This document shows positions 17,516 through 26,016 of a stretch of DNA of 64,000 nt, piece after piece (position 1 is the stretch's first letter; every line of letters begins with the position of its first letter). The notes beneath the pieces were generated by a model. The model was not told where the DNA came from and ran no database searches. It saw only the letters and a list, made by a program, of their open reading frames with translations. The DNA comes from Shewanella baltica (GTDB taxonomy: Bacteria; Pseudomonadota; Gammaproteobacteria; Enterobacterales; Shewanellaceae): contig NZ_UGYM01000002.1 in the NCBI RefSeq assembly GCF_900456975.1, positions 2,046,001 to 2,110,000 on the forward strand. The letters are read 5' to 3'. A program made the position numbers and the translations under genes.

Positions 17516-18712
17516 TTACCCCACCATGGCCAACCATGACTTAAGGGCTTGTTGCAGTTTTTTTTCTGTGGCTTGTTCGCAGCACAGAAAACGGTTATGG
17601 GTGATGCGACTGCGGGCGGCATCGCTGAGTTGCTGGGCAGTCACCAGCATGGGTGAGCCAAACAGGCCGCCGAGATTTTTACTCAGTGTATCGAGCTTGT
17701 GGATGATATCTTGATTCTTGCTGCCATGTTCTTCCTGCTTTAACCAGTTGCTGGCCTTGCATTCTATGGTCAGTAGCTGGTTGTTGTGCAGTACCAGCAC
17801 GTCGAATTCATTGGTGATATTATCACTGTCAAAGTGACGACTGTCTTGCAGCCAGCGGCCGGTGACATTCATGGCGACTTCCTGGGCGCCACAATCGAGG
17901 GCGGTGAGATAAGTAAACTCTTCCAACCAGCGTCCAGCTAAATAACGGCAGGCATCCTCGCTTTGGAAAGTGATCTGCATGCTTTGGCCATCCCAGCTCA
18001 GCAAGCCCTCGTCGCTCAGGCGTTGGTAAAGCTTGGCATAATCGCCATGGGGGACGCTTGGCATGGTTTGCATTTGGCTAAGCGGAAAGTCGATGGATGC
18101 ATTGGTTGCCATGACCTGTAAGGGGCTCATCATTTTGTGACATTTGTCGGCCAGCTGTTTAGTTAGATAGCGGGTAAGGGTTGCACGCTGATGGATCTCT
18201 TGGTCATTGTCGCGGTTGAAGGCTTGCTCATATTCGAAGCCGTTTGCCAGTAGGTAGTCATCTAGACTCAGTACCGACTTAAACGGCAGCGTAAATTCTA
18301 CCCCTGGATTAAGTAGTGGGATTTCCTTGTGCTCTGTGTCGGTATAAATGACCAGCGCCTGTTGCTTGTCCTGTTGATTGAAGGCATTGGCAAAGGCCAG
18401 TGCCATAGGTTTAGTGCCACAAGTGGCGTTGAGAACCCAGTGACAATTGCTGTGGTTGGTAGCCAGATGGTCAATAAGCGCATTGGCCTGCTCTTGCAGC
18501 TTTGACAGTCGGGTGCTGCTCATGCCCTGGCTGCGCCAGAGTACTGGGATATTGTTGCGCAGGTACAAATTTTCGAGCCTGTCAGCTTTATCTGCAAATT
18601 TGCTATCGCCCAACACTAAGACCACCCCAATGCAGTCTTGATCTCCTAAGGTGGGGATGAGATTCGGGATTAACTGCTCAGAGACTAAATTGATATGTAT
18701 GGTTTTCATCAT
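17516..18712 (-). CDS. can2: Card1/Can2-type CARF nuclease (DUF1887)
   Basis: 398 residues from the ATG at 18712 with AAGGAA upstream; the open frame extends to 18787, across an operator, and is rejected. Residues ~1-150 form the CARF domain (CIGVVLVLGDSKFADKADRL; NATCGTKPMALAFANA). The C-terminal PD-(D/E)XK nuclease is plain: NEFDVLVLHNNQLLTIECKAS, about residues 300-320, with Asp, Glu and Lys of the metal site. Known members (DUF1887) nick DNA and/or cut RNA when cA4 binds. It is thus the main abortive effector of this type III locus. Its own palindromic site lies 58 bp upstream. Confidence 0.9.
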   Translation of the reverse strand: MMKTIHINLVSEQLIPNLIPTLGDQDCIGVVLVLGDSKFADKADRLENLYLRNNIPVLWRSQGMSSTRLSKLQEQANALIDHLATNHSNCHWVLNATCGTKPMALAFANAFNQQDKQQALVIYTDTEHKEIPLLNPGVEFTLPFKSVLSLDDYLLANGFEYEQAFNRDNDQEIHQRATLTRYLTKQLADKCHKMMSPLQVMATNASIDFPLSQMQTMPSVPHGDYAKLYQRLSDEGLLSWDGQSMQITFQSEDACRYLAGRWLEEFTYLTALDCGAQEVAMNVTGRWLQDSRHFDSDNITNEFDVLVLHNNQLLTIECKASNWLKQEEHGSKNQDIIHKLDTLSKNLGGLFGSPMLVTAQQLSDAARSRITHNRFLCCEQATEKKLQQALKSWLAMVG

Positions 18713-18769
18713 TATTCCTTGTTGTTCGACATTGTCCTTATGATGCCGTGTTTGTGGTAAAACGCCGGG

Positions 18770-18785
18770 CAGACAAGCTTGTGTC
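18770..18785. promoter_or_regulatory. Palindromic operator site 5 (Card1)
   Basis: CAGACAA-GC-TTGTGTC in the 76-bp gap between cas6 and the Card1 gene. Suggests separate control of the effector from the interference operon. Confidence 0.55.
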
Positions 18786-18788
18786 AAA

Positions 18789-19667
18789 TTAATAAATGAG
18801 CCGGTATTGTCCTAAACCAAAAGTTGTTTTTCCACCCATATGTAACAACTCTCCTAATTGCAACCAGGGAATGGCGGCACTGAGATCGCCCCGATAGCAG
18901 AGTTGACCTTTCAGTCCGCCAAACGGCAGTTGTTCGTGTTGGCGAGTGGAGAATCGTTGCCAATCTTCGAACCAGACATGACTGCCATCGGACTGATAGT
19001 CGCCAAGGATAGGCAATGTTTTAAATAGTGCAGCCTGTAAACAGGGGTCTTCATTGACCCAGAAAAGCGTCAACAGTGCCATGCGCCGGCTGATCTGTTT
19101 GATTAACTCTGGCAATGCTGGTGTGGCAGATTTGATTATGTTCCCATTCTGTTTGAGGCGCAGCGGGCTGTGCAGTTGCAGGGCGATTTCGCAATCCAAT
19201 CCCACATCCATAGGCATCAACCAGTCGATGAGTCTGGCAACATGCAGCCCGGGAGTTTGTCGCATTGGTAGGACTGAAGTCAGGCTTTGTATTCGAAAGG
19301 GGATTCGATTTGTGCCCAATCCCAGACGCTGACCAGAGAGTAAGGCGCTGACCAAACGCTGTCCTAACTGGCAAGCGCTGCCTAGGAGAATAATGTCAAA
19401 CTCCAACATTTCTCCTGCTCGCCATTGTTGTTTGTGGTCAGCCCCAGCCTTAATGAGGTAAGGCTTGGGTTGCTGTTCAGCGTGACTGCCATAAAGGAGC
19501 TGATACAAGGGTTCATCTAGGCCTTTTATGGCATGGCCCAGCCAGCCATGCCAAAGGGAGCCCTTGAATGCGGGCAGTACACCATCTGCCTGCAGTATCA
19601 AGTTACAACGCAGGTGCAGGATCTCGAATTGCTCGGCAAGATCAAGCAGTACGGTCGGTGGTGTCAT
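18789..19667 (-). CDS. cas6: Cas6 pre-crRNA endoribonuclease
   Basis: 292-residue RAMP protein of the Cas6 type with the C-terminal glycine-rich loop LLHMGGKTTFGLGQYRLIY and a second Gly motif LPFGGLKGQLCY (about 245). Cas6 cuts the pre-crRNA inside each repeat to give the 8-nt 5' handle. Start overlaps the end of the preceding RAMP gene by four bases. Last gene of the tightly packed interference operon; the next gene downstream has its own control site. Confidence 0.85.
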   Translation of the reverse strand: MTPPTVLLDLAEQFEILHLRCNLILQADGVLPAFKGSLWHGWLGHAIKGLDEPLYQLLYGSHAEQQPKPYLIKAGADHKQQWRAGEMLEFDIILLGSACQLGQRLVSALLSGQRLGLGTNRIPFRIQSLTSVLPMRQTPGLHVARLIDWLMPMDVGLDCEIALQLHSPLRLKQNGNIIKSATPALPELIKQISRRMALLTLFWVNEDPCLQAALFKTLPILGDYQSDGSHVWFEDWQRFSTRQHEQLPFGGLKGQLCYRGDLSAAIPWLQLGELLHMGGKTTFGLGQYRLIY

Positions 19668-21946
19668 ATGTCCGCTGCCTCAAGCTTGCATTTGCCTAGC
19701 ACGGCGTCGAGCAAGGCTTTACGCTCATCGAATTTTTCCTTAGCTTTTTTGCTGAGGTCTTTGCGTTTTATGCTGGGATCGATATAGCCAGAGAAGGGGA
19801 AGTCGAAAGCGAAGCGACAAATTTGCTGCAATTCTGTTTCATTCGCCTCGTTTTCATTCGATAAACAATTTGCCAGCAAGGAATCGATTCGTCCCCGCAT
19901 GCCCTGGCGTTTGTTATCTGCATCGACGCTTCTTTTGCTTCGATAAGGCGTCAGCTCATCAATAATGTTCAGATATTCTCTGTATTGAGGCGATGCTTGT
20001 GCTAACAATGCATTTTTGGCTGCTTGCTCGGTAGCCTGTTTCGACTGTTCCAGCTGTTCCCGCTCGAATTCACTGATGTTGTCTGTTTTTTCAAGCTGTT
20101 CGAGCAGTTGGTTTAGCCGTCCGCGTCCCAGCAGTGGGGCGGATTGTTTCAGCTGCTCGTTGCGGCTAAGAGCTTCCCCTTGATGGCAAAAGGCCGGTAA
20201 AAATTGTTTCTCCCGGCCTTTTGCCGAGGAGGTATAGGTTGTTTCTTGGCTATCTTTGCTGTTGAGCGGCATATAGCTGAGGTCTTTATCTTGGTTATCC
20301 CCTCTGTCCCCAAAGGCAAGTAGATGGCGGATTTGTGGACTTAGCAGCCAGCAATCTGCTATTGGCTGGCTGCTGGGGTAGACAGTATTCATGTGTTCGA
20401 CAAACAAGCTGCGCAGTTCGTTGAGCTCAGGAGTCAGGTCGCTATGGGCAATCGTGATTTTGGCGTTGAATTGAACGGCGCCAGCACCGAGGGATTTACC
20501 GTGTCCCAAGGCATGATGGAATACCCGCGTGTCGCCATCTGGGTTCAGTACCCACAGCAGGGCGCCGAGTTCTACCGGCTTGAGGTTATGGAATACCAGT
20601 TTGCCGTTGAAGCGACTACCGGGGTTCATCAGTTCCAGTTGACTTTGCACTGATGTTTTTCTGGCTAGATCGGCAGGCGCATTAAATCCACTCTGGACTG
20701 GGTAGCGTTTCCAGCCTGCCAACTTGCTGTTGTTCTCATATTGGCTGAGTTCACCCCGCACTCTATCACTCTGGGCATTTTGCTCCAGGTAGGCATTGAG
20801 ATAGCTGGCCTTAGGTTGCCCCAAGATCACCGGCTTGGACAGTGCGATTCCTGCATTATGACTGCAACTAGCATCAGAAAATGCCACCCGGCTTTTCAAT
20901 GAAAAACCGGACTCAGCCAGAGTGCCAAAAATCAGCCCAGGCATATCAAATACTGACTGACTGTTGAGGGCTTTTTGTTGCTTGTGGGCGATATCACCAA
21001 TGGAGTTGTCATAGAGCACCTTGGGCATCTTGGCAAAGCCCATGGCGATGATTTTGCCTTGTTTTTCTTTAGCAAATATGGGCATGCCTAATTCGGGGTG
21101 GCCATATTTTTTGAGATGGCTGACTAAGTCCTCATCATGAGCCGCAAACATCTTAGTGACTTTGGCAGCACCATTTTCCAACGGCAACGCTTCAGCAGCA
21201 GGTGCGTAAAATAGGTAATTGAAATTGAGTCTCTGTTCTTTGACTTCATTCTTGCCTGGTCGAGAGCCGGTAAAGACTGGAACCCCTGCTAGCTTGCCTG
21301 TTCCTAGTTGCTGGGCGCAGGTGACTGTGACCAGTTTACCTTTGGTCCCCATCATAGTGCGAGCTCCTAGCTCGAAAAGAAGGGCGGGTTTGTTCAGTGG
21401 CCACTGATCGTATTTTTCTTGGGCGGGTAATTTGAATGATTGGTTATGAAATCTGAGTCCGCTGAATTGGTTAAAGTCATCGGTGAATAACACTGTGTGC
21501 TGGCATTTACGCAACATCCACTGGCATGTATCCGCATCATATTTGAGCCAATATGCCTGAGTCTCGCTATCGAGGACTTTCTGCGCATAACGAGAATCAC
21601 TGTTGGAGATGTCCCTGAAGCCAAAATGGTTATCATCTACCATGGAAAACTTGGCGAATGAGGCAATTTCCAGCACACTGCGCAGCATACCTTTTACGCT
21701 GGAACCTGGGATTACTGGCTTACCGTCGGGGTCTCGGGACCAAAGGATTTTGCTGGGCTGGTTATCAGCCCTTTGCTGCTCGCCACCCACCAGCAAAGGG
21801 GTTTTGTTGGTTAACTCATATTCTATGGTACCGCTGAGCCCGTCTTCGAAGGGATGATCATGGCTTACCAGATGTGCCCATTCAGGCATATAAACCCAGC
21901 TAGACAGTGGCGCGAAGTGATACGGGGCATGGACTTGTGAGCTCAT
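19664..21946 (-). CDS. TIGR03986-type type III RAMP protein
   Basis: 760 residues from MSSQVHAPYHF, whose ATG at 21946 follows TAAGGAG; the longer open frame to 22144 lies inside csx19 and is rejected. RAMP features include GGEQQRADN, VIPGSSVKGMLRSVLE (about 85-100, the 'GSS.KG..R' motif of Cas7 proteins) and HHALGHGKSLGAGAVQFN (Gly-rich loop, about 515). The last 200 residues are charged and helical, probably coiled coil. This family accompanies type III-D effector complexes, likely as a Cas7-like backbone or capping subunit that contacts the crRNA or target. Confidence 0.8.
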   Translation of the reverse strand: MSSQVHAPYHFAPLSSWVYMPEWAHLVSHDHPFEDGLSGTIEYELTNKTPLLVGGEQQRADNQPSKILWSRDPDGKPVIPGSSVKGMLRSVLEIASFAKFSMVDDNHFGFRDISNSDSRYAQKVLDSETQAYWLKYDADTCQWMLRKCQHTVLFTDDFNQFSGLRFHNQSFKLPAQEKYDQWPLNKPALLFELGARTMMGTKGKLVTVTCAQQLGTGKLAGVPVFTGSRPGKNEVKEQRLNFNYLFYAPAAEALPLENGAAKVTKMFAAHDEDLVSHLKKYGHPELGMPIFAKEKQGKIIAMGFAKMPKVLYDNSIGDIAHKQQKALNSQSVFDMPGLIFGTLAESGFSLKSRVAFSDASCSHNAGIALSKPVILGQPKASYLNAYLEQNAQSDRVRGELSQYENNSKLAGWKRYPVQSGFNAPADLARKTSVQSQLELMNPGSRFNGKLVFHNLKPVELGALLWVLNPDGDTRVFHHALGHGKSLGAGAVQFNAKITIAHSDLTPELNELRSLFVEHMNTVYPSSQPIADCWLLSPQIRHLLAFGDRGDNQDKDLSYMPLNSKDSQETTYTSSAKGREKQFLPAFCHQGEALSRNEQLKQSAPLLGRGRLNQLLEQLEKTDNISEFEREQLEQSKQATEQAAKNALLAQASPQYREYLNIIDELTPYRSKRSVDADNKRQGMRGRIDSLLANCLSNENEANETELQQICRFAFDFPFSGYIDPSIKRKDLSKKAKEKFDERKALLDAVLGKCKLEAADI

Positions 21947-21947
21947 C

Positions 21948-22469
21948 TTATTGCTCCTTATGTTGAGATAGACCAAGAAATTGTTGCAATAGTGGGCGCC
22001 AACCACCTTCGTTCGGTCCTGTTTCAGCTTGTTGCCACCAGATGCGATAACGCAGGGTTTGATTTTGACTCTTAAGTGAGGGGCGCAGGAAGATAAGCTG
22101 ATCGCTATAACATTGACGGACCAATTGTTCCTGTGACTCCTCATGTTGAATGAACAGGGTGAGGCTGTAAGTCTGCTCGCTGCGAAGTTCTAAATGTAAG
22201 CTTTGGTCTGCCCTATGCCATTGACCTTCGAGCAGTTCGTTTAGATTGACCGGCATACCAAGGCCGACGTCGGCTCTACTTTGATACCAGCCTTCAGCAT
22301 CTTGCCATCGGGCCAGTATTAGCTTGAGTTCATCCCGGTTGCAGATTTGATGTTGCGCCTCTATCCGTCCGCCATACAAGGTAGGTAAAGCACAACCTAG
22401 CAATTCAGGTTCGGTGTAACTTTTGCTCGCCAACGTGTTGTATATAGTTATTGTTTCTGAGTTTGACAT
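21948..22469 (-). CDS. csx19: Csx19 (TIGR03984)
   Basis: 173 residues, no membrane segment. LLGCALPTLYGGRIEAQHQ and the GWYQSRADVGLGMPV / YRIWWQQA stretches fit the Csx19 family, a marker of type III-D loci. Known III-D structures place Csx19 in the effector complex; its detailed role is not clear from sequence. Sits three bases after the upstream RAMP gene and just ahead of the next, in the same operon. No other candidate small (Cas11) subunit is visible in this locus. Confidence 0.75.
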   Translation of the reverse strand: MSNSETITIYNTLASKSYTEPELLGCALPTLYGGRIEAQHQICNRDELKLILARWQDAEGWYQSRADVGLGMPVNLNELLEGQWHRADQSLHLELRSEQTYSLTLFIQHEESQEQLVRQCYSDQLIFLRPSLKSQNQTLRYRIWWQQAETGPNEGGWRPLLQQFLGLSQHKEQ

Positions 22470-22472
22470 AGG

Positions 22473-23882
22473 TTACTCCTGCGCCAGAATAGTGAGTTGG
22501 GCCCAGTCAATATCCCAGATTTGCCCAGTTTGATGTTCAACCAAAGAGTTACCTCTTCCGCTTCCTGCACCTAGCGGAAGTAGGCCGAGTTTAAGATCTT
22601 CGAGCGTGTCGGCCAGTGCATCAGCCAGTGTCTGGCTAATTTTGGCATTGCTCGCTAAGCGCAAGGTGAGCGCTATTTTCGGTTGCCAGAGTAACTCTTC
22701 GCTGAAAAGGGCTCCTTGACGGACGCCACCGGTAAAACGATCGATACTGTTATGGGTACGGATAAGTGTCTTGTCGCAAACGATAACAGCATCATCAACA
22801 AACAGCTGCCCAGCGACTTCCTTCTCACTGCTTCCTGCACAATTCTTTTCTCTGCTACTTCCCAGCAGTTGGCCCAGTTCCTGTGGTCTGCTGTCCCATT
22901 CTTGGTGAGAAGCTTCTGCCATGATTTCGGCATAGGCTCCCTTTCTACGACGATAATGGTAGGCTAACCTGTGCGCCAGGATGCCTTTGATACCACTGCC
23001 GCAGAGTATTGCTTGGGGGTGATCATTCCAGTGAGCTTTACCTTTATGCCAGCGGACGGTGGGCTCACTGTAGGTAAAGCTGTCGGTATGCTGATCTGTT
23101 TTGTCCCCCAACGGTCGGCTTCCTTGACCACAGCGCCAACTATCGAGTGCCGTTATCTCTAGTCGGGCGAACGGGCGATGGTCGTTGGCGATACTGGACA
23201 CTTTGGTGGGCAGGCTTTCCCTTTTGACAAACTTGCGCAGCGCAGCGCCAGCACTTGGATTATTGGTCAGAGTGAGTATGTTTTGTTCGTCAGCAATAAT
23301 CTTGAAACGTCCCAAACCATTGCGGGTCGAAGAGCCCAAGGCAAAAGCAGGGTGGGCAAAGTAGCTAAGTAACTGTTGCCATTCTTGTCGATCACTTTCT
23401 GATATGTCATCACTCATCCAGCGAATATCGATACAAAATCGTATACCTGTTGGCAGTATGATCTGATCAAATTTCCCCATGTCACTGGCGACACCGCGGT
23501 CATTGATGCGAACCCTTTCCCTGTGATGGGGTCGAGTTTGTTGCAGACGTTGTAATAATGGGTCTGCCGCAATGCGTTCAGCTTCAACCAGTCCTTGTAC
23601 TATGTGGCCTTGGCTGTCGAGCAATAGGCCGTCCTGAACAAATAATCGTGAACTTTCACCATTATCTTCTACACAACCAAACCAGTGCTTTGAGGCATCC
23701 GCCCCTACACATGAATGAACTAAATGACGCCAAACACCAGCCAGACTGGTGGCTGGTATATAGGGTAGTTGATTGGCATCTCTTGCAAGCTGGCTGTCAA
23801 AGCCGGTTTCTCGTCCACTGCTGTTGATGGCTAAAGGCGCTGTAGTCTCTATAAGTAAGCGAGTTAGATACATTTGACTCAT
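22473..23882 (-). CDS. Double Cas7-type RAMP protein of the III-D complex
   Basis: 469 residues with two RAMP units. Unit 1: LIETTAPLAINSSGRETG, IPATSLAGVWRHLV (about 43), and the Gly loop GSSTRNGLGRFKI (about 185). Unit 2: AILCGSGIKGILAHRLAYH (about 285), GGVRQGALFSEEL, and PLGAGSGRGNSLVE (about 440). Such a fusion of two Cas7 backbone subunits is typical of type III-D, where one unit carries the Asp that cuts target RNA; I cannot assign that Asp with certainty. Two bases separate it from csx10. Confidence 0.8.
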   Translation of the reverse strand: MSQMYLTRLLIETTAPLAINSSGRETGFDSQLARDANQLPYIPATSLAGVWRHLVHSCVGADASKHWFGCVEDNGESSRLFVQDGLLLDSQGHIVQGLVEAERIAADPLLQRLQQTRPHHRERVRINDRGVASDMGKFDQIILPTGIRFCIDIRWMSDDISESDRQEWQQLLSYFAHPAFALGSSTRNGLGRFKIIADEQNILTLTNNPSAGAALRKFVKRESLPTKVSSIANDHRPFARLEITALDSWRCGQGSRPLGDKTDQHTDSFTYSEPTVRWHKGKAHWNDHPQAILCGSGIKGILAHRLAYHYRRRKGAYAEIMAEASHQEWDSRPQELGQLLGSSREKNCAGSSEKEVAGQLFVDDAVIVCDKTLIRTHNSIDRFTGGVRQGALFSEELLWQPKIALTLRLASNAKISQTLADALADTLEDLKLGLLPLGAGSGRGNSLVEHQTGQIWDIDWAQLTILAQE

Positions 23883-23884
23883 GA

Positions 23885-25417
23885 CTATTCCCCTCCTTCA
23901 TGTGGCTCTAGGTGGTTTTTATGAAAGCGTTGTAGACCATCGCTGGTGGAAAGGTCATAACGACACAAAATTTCAAGTATTTGCCGCATAAGGAGAATGT
24001 CAGCTCCATCGAATATTTTTTTCATTTTTTCCGAGAAAGTTAATAAGACGCCCTGTTCCTGCCAGTCGATGCCCCAGCCATCTGGATCATTATTGCTCTT
24101 ACAGATTGCCGCATCGCCGACAAAGGCCACCTTGAACCAGCTTTCATCTTGACGACTGCGCACTAAATCAGTGAGTCGATGCCACTGACTAGATGACGGA
24201 CCGGCTTGGTAATTACGGGGAACATTGCGGTAATGACGTGCATTGCGATAAGCAGCAAAAATTTCCTTATGTAACGCTTTAATGTCGGTGCTTTGCTTTT
24301 TATCGGTGTGTGACTCTTGCTGTTTCACTCGAATCCATCGCAGTAATGGAGTTTCAGTTTGTGCCCCGCTAGTTTCTTGCTTTGGCGGGGGAGTGAGTGT
24401 GATGGCATCAAAAATTGCAAGGCTATTCGGTTGCGCCATACTGGCCCATTGAGGGTTAGCGCTGACCCACCCGAGTCCTTGTTGGCGGTTACAACCTATC
24501 CCTTGACTGGCCATTTCTGTAAGAATGTCATCACTGGCGGTTTCTTGCAGAGTAAAGGTCAATATGCTGCCGCGGGAGATCAGTTGCTGTTCAGTGTCAA
24601 AGCCATTGCGGGCTCGGTTGAAACGGCGAACTTTGTGGCTACGAATAAAGCTGCGCGTTGTATCAAGCTCACCTTTTAATGCTGGATGCAGATCTTCAGC
24701 TCGGGGAGTGACGGTTGGCATACCCCACGCATCACGACACTCTGCATCACTCAAGCACCAAATAACCAGTTTTTTCTCCAGTTTACAAGCTTGTTTAGTC
24801 GCAGGTTGCTGGGTTGGACAGTGCAGTTGTACTCGACCAAATTCGCTAGAACGAGAACGGCCTATGCTGAGTTCACCATTTAGCAATGGACGCAGAATGG
24901 CTAACAGAGATGAGTCGTTTACGTCGACCCATGCGCCAAAATGTTGCCCAGCCTCAATAAAGGCGTAAGAGTATAATTGGCCATCACTGGCTCTTTGAGT
25001 TTGTTCATCAATGGCAGTTCGAGTGGTAAGCCCTTGCTTAACCAACACATCAATATTCTTAGAGGTGATATAGCCGTTACGGCACTGTTGGTATTGTTTT
25101 TCCTTATCACGGCTAAAGTTCGCAGCGGCGTGATTGTAGAGTGTGTGGCCATCGTTTTTGATTTTGTACCATGAGGCCGGAATGGGCATGGCTATTTCAT
25201 CATGATGCATGGGGTATGCAGGGCCAAATCGGCAAGCTCCCGAATGGAACAGGGCAAAGCTCTGTTCGTCACTGAGTGATGAATAGAGCTTACTTGCTAT
25301 TGCCCCTAGAATAGCGCTCCCAGGAATGTGGTCCAGACACTGATGGCTATTAGTGGAAGCACTCGATTGGCTAATGACCAAAGGTTCGAGATTCGTTAGG
25401 CTAAAATAAAGGCGCAT
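23885..25417 (-). CDS. csx10: Csx10-type RAMP (Cas5-like)
   Basis: 510 residues from MRLYFSLTNLEPLVI, whose ATG overlaps the previous stop (TGATG) behind AGGAG. Markers are the N-terminal RAMP strand, HIPGSAILGAIASKLYS (about 33-50), the SIGRSRSSEFGRVQL loop (about 185-200) and GIGCNRQQGLGWV (about 305). Csx10 is the signature gene of type III-D and takes the Cas5 position that caps the 5' handle of the crRNA. The C-terminal 150 residues, rich in charged helices, are extra. Confidence 0.82.
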   Translation of the reverse strand: MRLYFSLTNLEPLVISQSSASTNSHQCLDHIPGSAILGAIASKLYSSLSDEQSFALFHSGACRFGPAYPMHHDEIAMPIPASWYKIKNDGHTLYNHAAANFSRDKEKQYQQCRNGYITSKNIDVLVKQGLTTRTAIDEQTQRASDGQLYSYAFIEAGQHFGAWVDVNDSSLLAILRPLLNGELSIGRSRSSEFGRVQLHCPTQQPATKQACKLEKKLVIWCLSDAECRDAWGMPTVTPRAEDLHPALKGELDTTRSFIRSHKVRRFNRARNGFDTEQQLISRGSILTFTLQETASDDILTEMASQGIGCNRQQGLGWVSANPQWASMAQPNSLAIFDAITLTPPPKQETSGAQTETPLLRWIRVKQQESHTDKKQSTDIKALHKEIFAAYRNARHYRNVPRNYQAGPSSSQWHRLTDLVRSRQDESWFKVAFVGDAAICKSNNDPDGWGIDWQEQGVLLTFSEKMKKIFDGADILLMRQILEILCRYDLSTSDGLQRFHKNHLEPHEGGE

Positions 25418-26016
25418 CAGCAATTCTCCTGACAAGTTGCTGTAACAATGACCTCACCTAATCCTCGGCGCCGCTTACCACCCAGCGAACATAACAGTGG
25501 CAGTGATAGATCTAGCCACTTGGAGAACTGTATTAAGATCTTGGGGTTATCAGTGGTCAATGTCAGTCGCGATTGCATTGCCATGGGGATCACAACCTCC
25601 ATAGCCCGTAGGGAACCGTCTTGGGCGGTCCCAGTTAGCGGGTCTATGGCTGTGGCATGACGTACCCGGTAAAGATGGTCGATTGCCGATGGATTTTCTT
25701 TGAAATAATGTTGCTCGGCCAAGTTTAAGGTGGCACTTTCACACTTTAGTGCCCCAGAGGCCATGAGGTCGGTGCCTTCGCGACCAAAGAGGTGTTCGAT
25801 AGTGTCGACATCAGCATCAGGCAGCCACTGGTATTTGTTCGATTCATTGAAAGCATGGCGTAACAAGCCTTTGATCGTTTTTCCATTAATGATGGGCAAC
25901 CCATCTGGACTTTTTTGCACCAGATTATCGGCGTAGGCTCCGCCTTCGCGGCCTGAACCCAGATGCCATTCGCTTCTAAGATCGAATGTCAGCATCACTT
26001 GTATACTTTTTATCAT
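25417..26016 (-). CDS. cas7: Csm3-like Cas7 subunit
   Basis: 199 residues, a single RAMP domain: VMLTFDLRSEWHLGSGREGG, GLPIINGKTIKGLLRHAF (about 35-55), and the C-terminal loop SLGGKRRRGLGEVIV. In Csm3 proteins an Asp in the thumb region cuts target RNA every six bases; the stretch TAIDPLTGTAQDGSLRAMEV (about 118-137) may hold it. Second gene of the operon, its ATG overlapping the cas10 stop by four bases. Confidence 0.8.
   Translation of the reverse strand: MIKSIQVMLTFDLRSEWHLGSGREGGAYADNLVQKSPDGLPIINGKTIKGLLRHAFNESNKYQWLPDADVDTIEHLFGREGTDLMASGALKCESATLNLAEQHYFKENPSAIDHLYRVRHATAIDPLTGTAQDGSLRAMEVVIPMAMQSRLTLTTDNPKILIQFSKWLDLSLPLLCSLGGKRRRGLGEVIVTATCQENC

Noticed and set aside
21947..22144. 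N-terminal extension of the TIGR03986 RAMP frame
   Set aside because: Overlaps csx19 in another frame, has no family similarity, and the inner ATG at 21946 has a strong ribosome site.
24782..24797. Eighth copy of the palindrome (TTTACAA-GC-TTGTTTA)
   Set aside because: Lies in the middle of the csx10 coding sequence with weaker outer bases; likely chance.
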